Assembly: GCF_900102015.1 (NCBI RefSeq)
Contig: NZ_FNAT01000001.1
Location: 310,001-374,000 of the forward strand
Length of the DNA: 64,000 nucleotides
Source: Limimaricola pyoseonensis
GTDB lineage: Bacteria > Pseudomonadota > Alphaproteobacteria > Rhodobacterales > Rhodobacteraceae
Direction: 5' to 3'
A program made the position numbers and the translations under genes. Within the stretch, counting starts at the first letter, position 1. Each line of letters starts with the position of its first letter. The notes under the pieces are model-generated. The model was not told where the DNA came from. It ran no database searches and saw nothing but the letters and a program-made list of their open reading frames with translations. Of this stretch, positions 61,790 through 64,000 are shown piece by piece.

Positions 61790-62635
61790 CTAGAGCCCGA
61801 TCATCCGGCGGATGTCGTCGGGCGTGCGGCCCTCGTCGCGGAAGACGGCGATGGCGCGCGCGTCGTCGCGCTTGGCGAGCCTGCGGCCGGTCTCGTCGCG
61901 GATCAGCTGGTGATGGTGGTAGTCCGGCACCGGCAGGCCAAGGAGCCGCTGCAGGAAGACGTGCAGCGGCGTCGCTTCGAGAAGGTCGCGGCCGCGCACG
62001 ACCTCGGTCACGCCCTGATGCGCGTCGTCCACCACCACGGCGAGGTGGTAGGAGGTGCCCATGTCGCGCCGCGCCAGCACCGGGTCGCCGACCGTCTCGA
62101 TCAGCTCGGCGGCTGCGATGCGCCGCTCGCCTGCGTCTTCGCCGGTCTCGCGCCAGATCAGCGGCCCCTCGATCCGGCGCGCGGCCAGCCCGAGGTCGAG
62201 CCTGAGCGGCGTATCTTCGGGCAACGGGCCGTGGCGGGCGGCGTCGCGACAGGTGCCGGGATAGATCATCCCGTCCGGCCCGAAGCGTGGCCCGCCTTCC
62301 TGCGGCGCGGAGGCCGCCTCGAGGATGTCGCGCCGGTTGCAGCCGCAGGGATAGAGCAGCCCCTCGGCCCAGAGATGCTCCAGCACCTCGCGATAGGCGG
62401 GCAGGCGGTCCGATTGGCGCAGAACCGGCTCGGGCCAGTCGAGCCCGAGCCAGCGCAGGTCGTCGTAGATCTGCCGTTCCCATTCGGGCTTCGAGCGCTG
62501 CCGGTCGATGTCCTCGATCCGCAGCAGGAATGTCCCGTTCGCGGCCGCCGCGCGTGCCGCCGCCGTCAGCGCCGAGAAGGCATGGCCGAGATGCAGCGGC
62601 CCGGTGGGCGAGGGCGCGAAGCGGGTGACGCTCAT
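61790..62635 (-). CDS. gluQ: Glutamyl-Q tRNA(Asp) synthetase
   Basis: This truncated GluRS paralogue attaches glutamate to queuosine in tRNA-Asp. The 281-residue product has FAPSPTGPLHLGHAFSAL (HIGH motif), cysteines around PCGCNRRDI for zinc, and RLAKRDDARAI in place of KMSKS. The anticodon-binding domain of full GluRS is absent, which defines this family. It follows the PMP3-like gene after 7 nt on the same strand. Confidence 0.93.
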   Translation of the reverse strand: MSVTRFAPSPTGPLHLGHAFSALTAAARAAAANGTFLLRIEDIDRQRSKPEWERQIYDDLRWLGLDWPEPVLRQSDRLPAYREVLEHLWAEGLLYPCGCNRRDILEAASAPQEGGPRFGPDGMIYPGTCRDAARHGPLPEDTPLRLDLGLAARRIEGPLIWRETGEDAGERRIAAAELIETVGDPVLARRDMGTSYHLAVVVDDAHQGVTEVVRGRDLLEATPLHVFLQRLLGLPVPDYHHHQLIRDETGRRLAKRDDARAIAVFRDEGRTPDDIRRMIGL

Positions 62636-62642
62636 GCCTCGG

Positions 62643-62825
62643 TCAGCGCGTGACCGCGCGCTGATGGATCAGGAACCAGGCCAGCAGGATGAAGATCGGG
62701 TGACCGAGACCGCCCGAGATCAGGATCGCGGGCAGCCAGATCACCAGCACGATCAGTCCGACGATCACGCGGCCCGTCAGCATGATCGCGACGGGCGGCA
62801 GAAGCAGGGCAAGGACGTAGAGCAT
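62643..62825 (-). CDS. YqaE/PMP3-like small membrane protein
   Basis: The 60-residue product is almost entirely hydrophobic with two helices (LYVLALLLPPVAIMLTG, then a second from about residue 35, ILISGGLGHPIFILLAWFLI). The LLPPVA-loop-two-helix layout resembles the PMP3/YqaE (UPF0057) family, linked in other organisms to ion and membrane stress. The assignment rests on short motifs. It lies 7 nt upstream of gluQ. Confidence 0.65.
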   Translation of the reverse strand: MLYVLALLLPPVAIMLTGRVIVGLIVLVIWLPAILISGGLGHPIFILLAWFLIHQRAVTR

Positions 62826-62887
62826 GTCGGGTCCGTGTAAGAGGCGTTTCGCTACATCTGTGGTTGCGATGCGGCCCGGGCAAGGGG

Positions 62888-64000
62888 TCAGGCGGTTTCG
62901 GCCGCCTGTCCCTCGAGCCAGCCGGTCCAGTCTTCCTTGGCCCGGTCGGTGTAGCCCTTGTAGCGATCCTTGCGGCCGCGCCGTCCGCCGCGCACGCCCT
63001 CGAGCGGCGGGAACAGCCCGAAATTGACGTTCATAGGCTGGAAGGTCTTGGCCTCGGCCCCGCCGCTAATGTGGGTGACGAGCGCCCCCATCGCCGTGGT
63101 CTGCGGCACCGGCGGCAGCTCCCGGCCCAGTATCTCGGCGGCGGCCATGCGGCCCGCCAGCAGCCCCATCGCGGCGCTCTCGACATAACCCTCGACGCCG
63201 GTGACCTGTCCGGCGAAGCGGATGTTCGGCCGCGCCTTCAGCCGCATCTGCCCGTCGAGCAGCGTCGGCGAGTTCAGGAAGGTGTTGCGGTGGATACCGC
63301 CGAGCCGGGCGAAGCGCGCCTCCTGCAGGCCGGGGATCATCCGGAACACCTCGGTCTGCGCGCCGTATTTCATCTTCGTCTGGAAGCCGACGATGTTGTA
63401 GAGCGTGCCTAGCTTGTTGTCGCGCCGAAGCTGCACGACGGCGTAGGGCTTGTTCTCCGGGTCGTGCGGGTTGGTCAGGCCCACAGGCTTCATCGGCCCG
63501 TGGCGCAGCGTCTCGCGGCCGCGCTCGGTCATCACCTCGATCGGCAGGCAGCCGTCGAAATAACCCGCCGTCTCGCCCTCGTGGAACTCGGCCTTGTCGG
63601 CGGCGAGCATCGCGTCGATGAAGGCCTCGTACTGGGGCTTGGTCATCGGGCAGTTGATGTAGGCGGTGCGCTCTTCCTCCGTCTCGCCCTTGTCGTAGCG
63701 CGACTGCCGCCATGCCACCGACATGTCGATGCTCTCGGCATAGACGATCGGCGCGATGGCGTCGAAGAAGGCCAGCGCCCCGGTGCCGGTCACCGCCGAG
63801 ATCGCCTCGGCCAGCGCCGGCGAGGTGAGCGGGCCGGTGGCGAAGATCCAGCGGCCGGTTTCGGGCAGCTCGGTCACTTCCTCGTAGCTGACGCTGACCA
63901 GCGGATGCGCCTTGAGCTGCGCGGTCACGTCGGCGGCGAAGGGGTCGCGGTCGACCGCGAGCGCGCCGCCCGCGGGCAGGCGATGCCGGTCGGCGGTGGA
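62888..64000 (-). CDS. trmFO: TrmFO, folate-dependent tRNA U54 methyltransferase (partial, N-terminus beyond window)
   Basis: The frame is open to the last base of the window, so the N-terminal FAD-binding part is missing; 370 residues are seen. [17 protein letters not shown] near the window edge, [59 protein letters not shown] and [20 protein letters not shown] are typical of TrmFO, which makes 5-methyluridine at position 54 using methylene-tetrahydrofolate and FAD. The apparent start at 63928 is an internal GTG, not the true start. Confidence 0.94.
   Translation of the reverse strand, partial: STADRHRLPAGGALAVDRDPFAADVTAQLKAHPLVSVSYEEVTELPETGRWIFATGPLTSPALAEAISAVTGTGALAFFDAIAPIVYAESIDMSVAWRQSRYDKGETEEERTAYINCPMTKPQYEAFIDAMLAADKAEFHEGETAGYFDGCLPIEVMTERGRETLRHGPMKPVGLTNPHDPENKPYAVVQLRRDNKLGTLYNIVGFQTKMKYGAQTEVFRMIPGLQEARFARLGGIHRNTFLNSPTLLDGQMRLKARPNIRFAGQVTGVEGYVESAAMGLLAGRMAAAEILGRELPPVPQTTAMGALVTHISGGAEAKTFQPMNVNFGLFPPLEGVRGGRRGRKDRYKGYTDRAKEDWTGWLEGQAAETA

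Overview
The window is GC-rich chromosomal DNA from an alphaproteobacterium of the Rhodobacterales (Roseobacter/Paracoccaceae group). Supporting signs are the L21 protein with a helix-hairpin-helix tail, the CtrA/SciP/ChpT regulators, an F1-ATPase zeta inhibitor (DUF1476), ornithine-lipid genes olsBA, an RNase E with an acidic insertion in its S1 domain, a NaChBac-type sodium channel, and an SOS box of the alphaproteobacterial form GTTC-N7-GTTC. No insertion sequence, prophage, CRISPR array or rRNA operon was seen. Almost all of the sequence is core genome, densely packed, with many TGATG/ATGA start-stop overlaps.

Layout. 0-3 kb: a sodium channel gene cut by the window edge, tRNA-Ser(CGA), a DUF2059 secreted protein and a small lipoprotein. 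2.6-8.5 kb: rplU-rpmA, two GNAT acetyltransferases, obgE-proB-proA. 8.4-12.9 kb: chpT facing a small DUF3553 gene, olsB-olsA, a ThiE-like protein, a TfoX-like protein and a TrmJ-like methyltransferase. 13-19 kb: ctaA, an M32 carboxypeptidase, then leftward mprF and a homocysteine methyltransferase that overlap by 38 nt, and the zeta subunit. 19-27.5 kb: purC-purS-purQ, a DctB/DctD-like two-component pair, and rne behind a long structured leader. 27.7-36.2 kb: tusA-like, PRC-barrel, eno, an EamA transporter, fur/mur, DUF3179, tyrS, anmK, ssb and a lytic transglycosylase. 36-41.4 kb is the most accessory-looking part: DUF1206, an unusual 496-aa membrane protein, an orphan Tat-exported solute-binding protein, then miaA.

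41.5-53.6 kb is the envelope and translation cluster pyrH-frr-uppS-cdsA-dxr-rseP-bamA-skp-fabZ-lpxA-lpxI-lpxB, which joins isoprenoid and undecaprenyl synthesis, phospholipid precursors, outer-membrane protein assembly and lipid A synthesis. 53.6-64 kb: mnmA, sciP-ctrA, ligA-recG, a 40-aa membrane protein behind an SOS box, an Fe-S scaffold protein, hisI, gluQ, a PMP3-like peptide and a partial trmFO.

The least explained items are the SOS-box-driven 40-aa membrane peptide after recG, a DctD-like regulator that has lost the sigma-54 contact motif GAFTGA, the 496-aa DMT-like protein with an added membrane domain, a 39-aa membrane peptide between rseP and bamA, and the structured leaders of rplU and rne. 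All family assignments come from reading the sequence; no database search was run.
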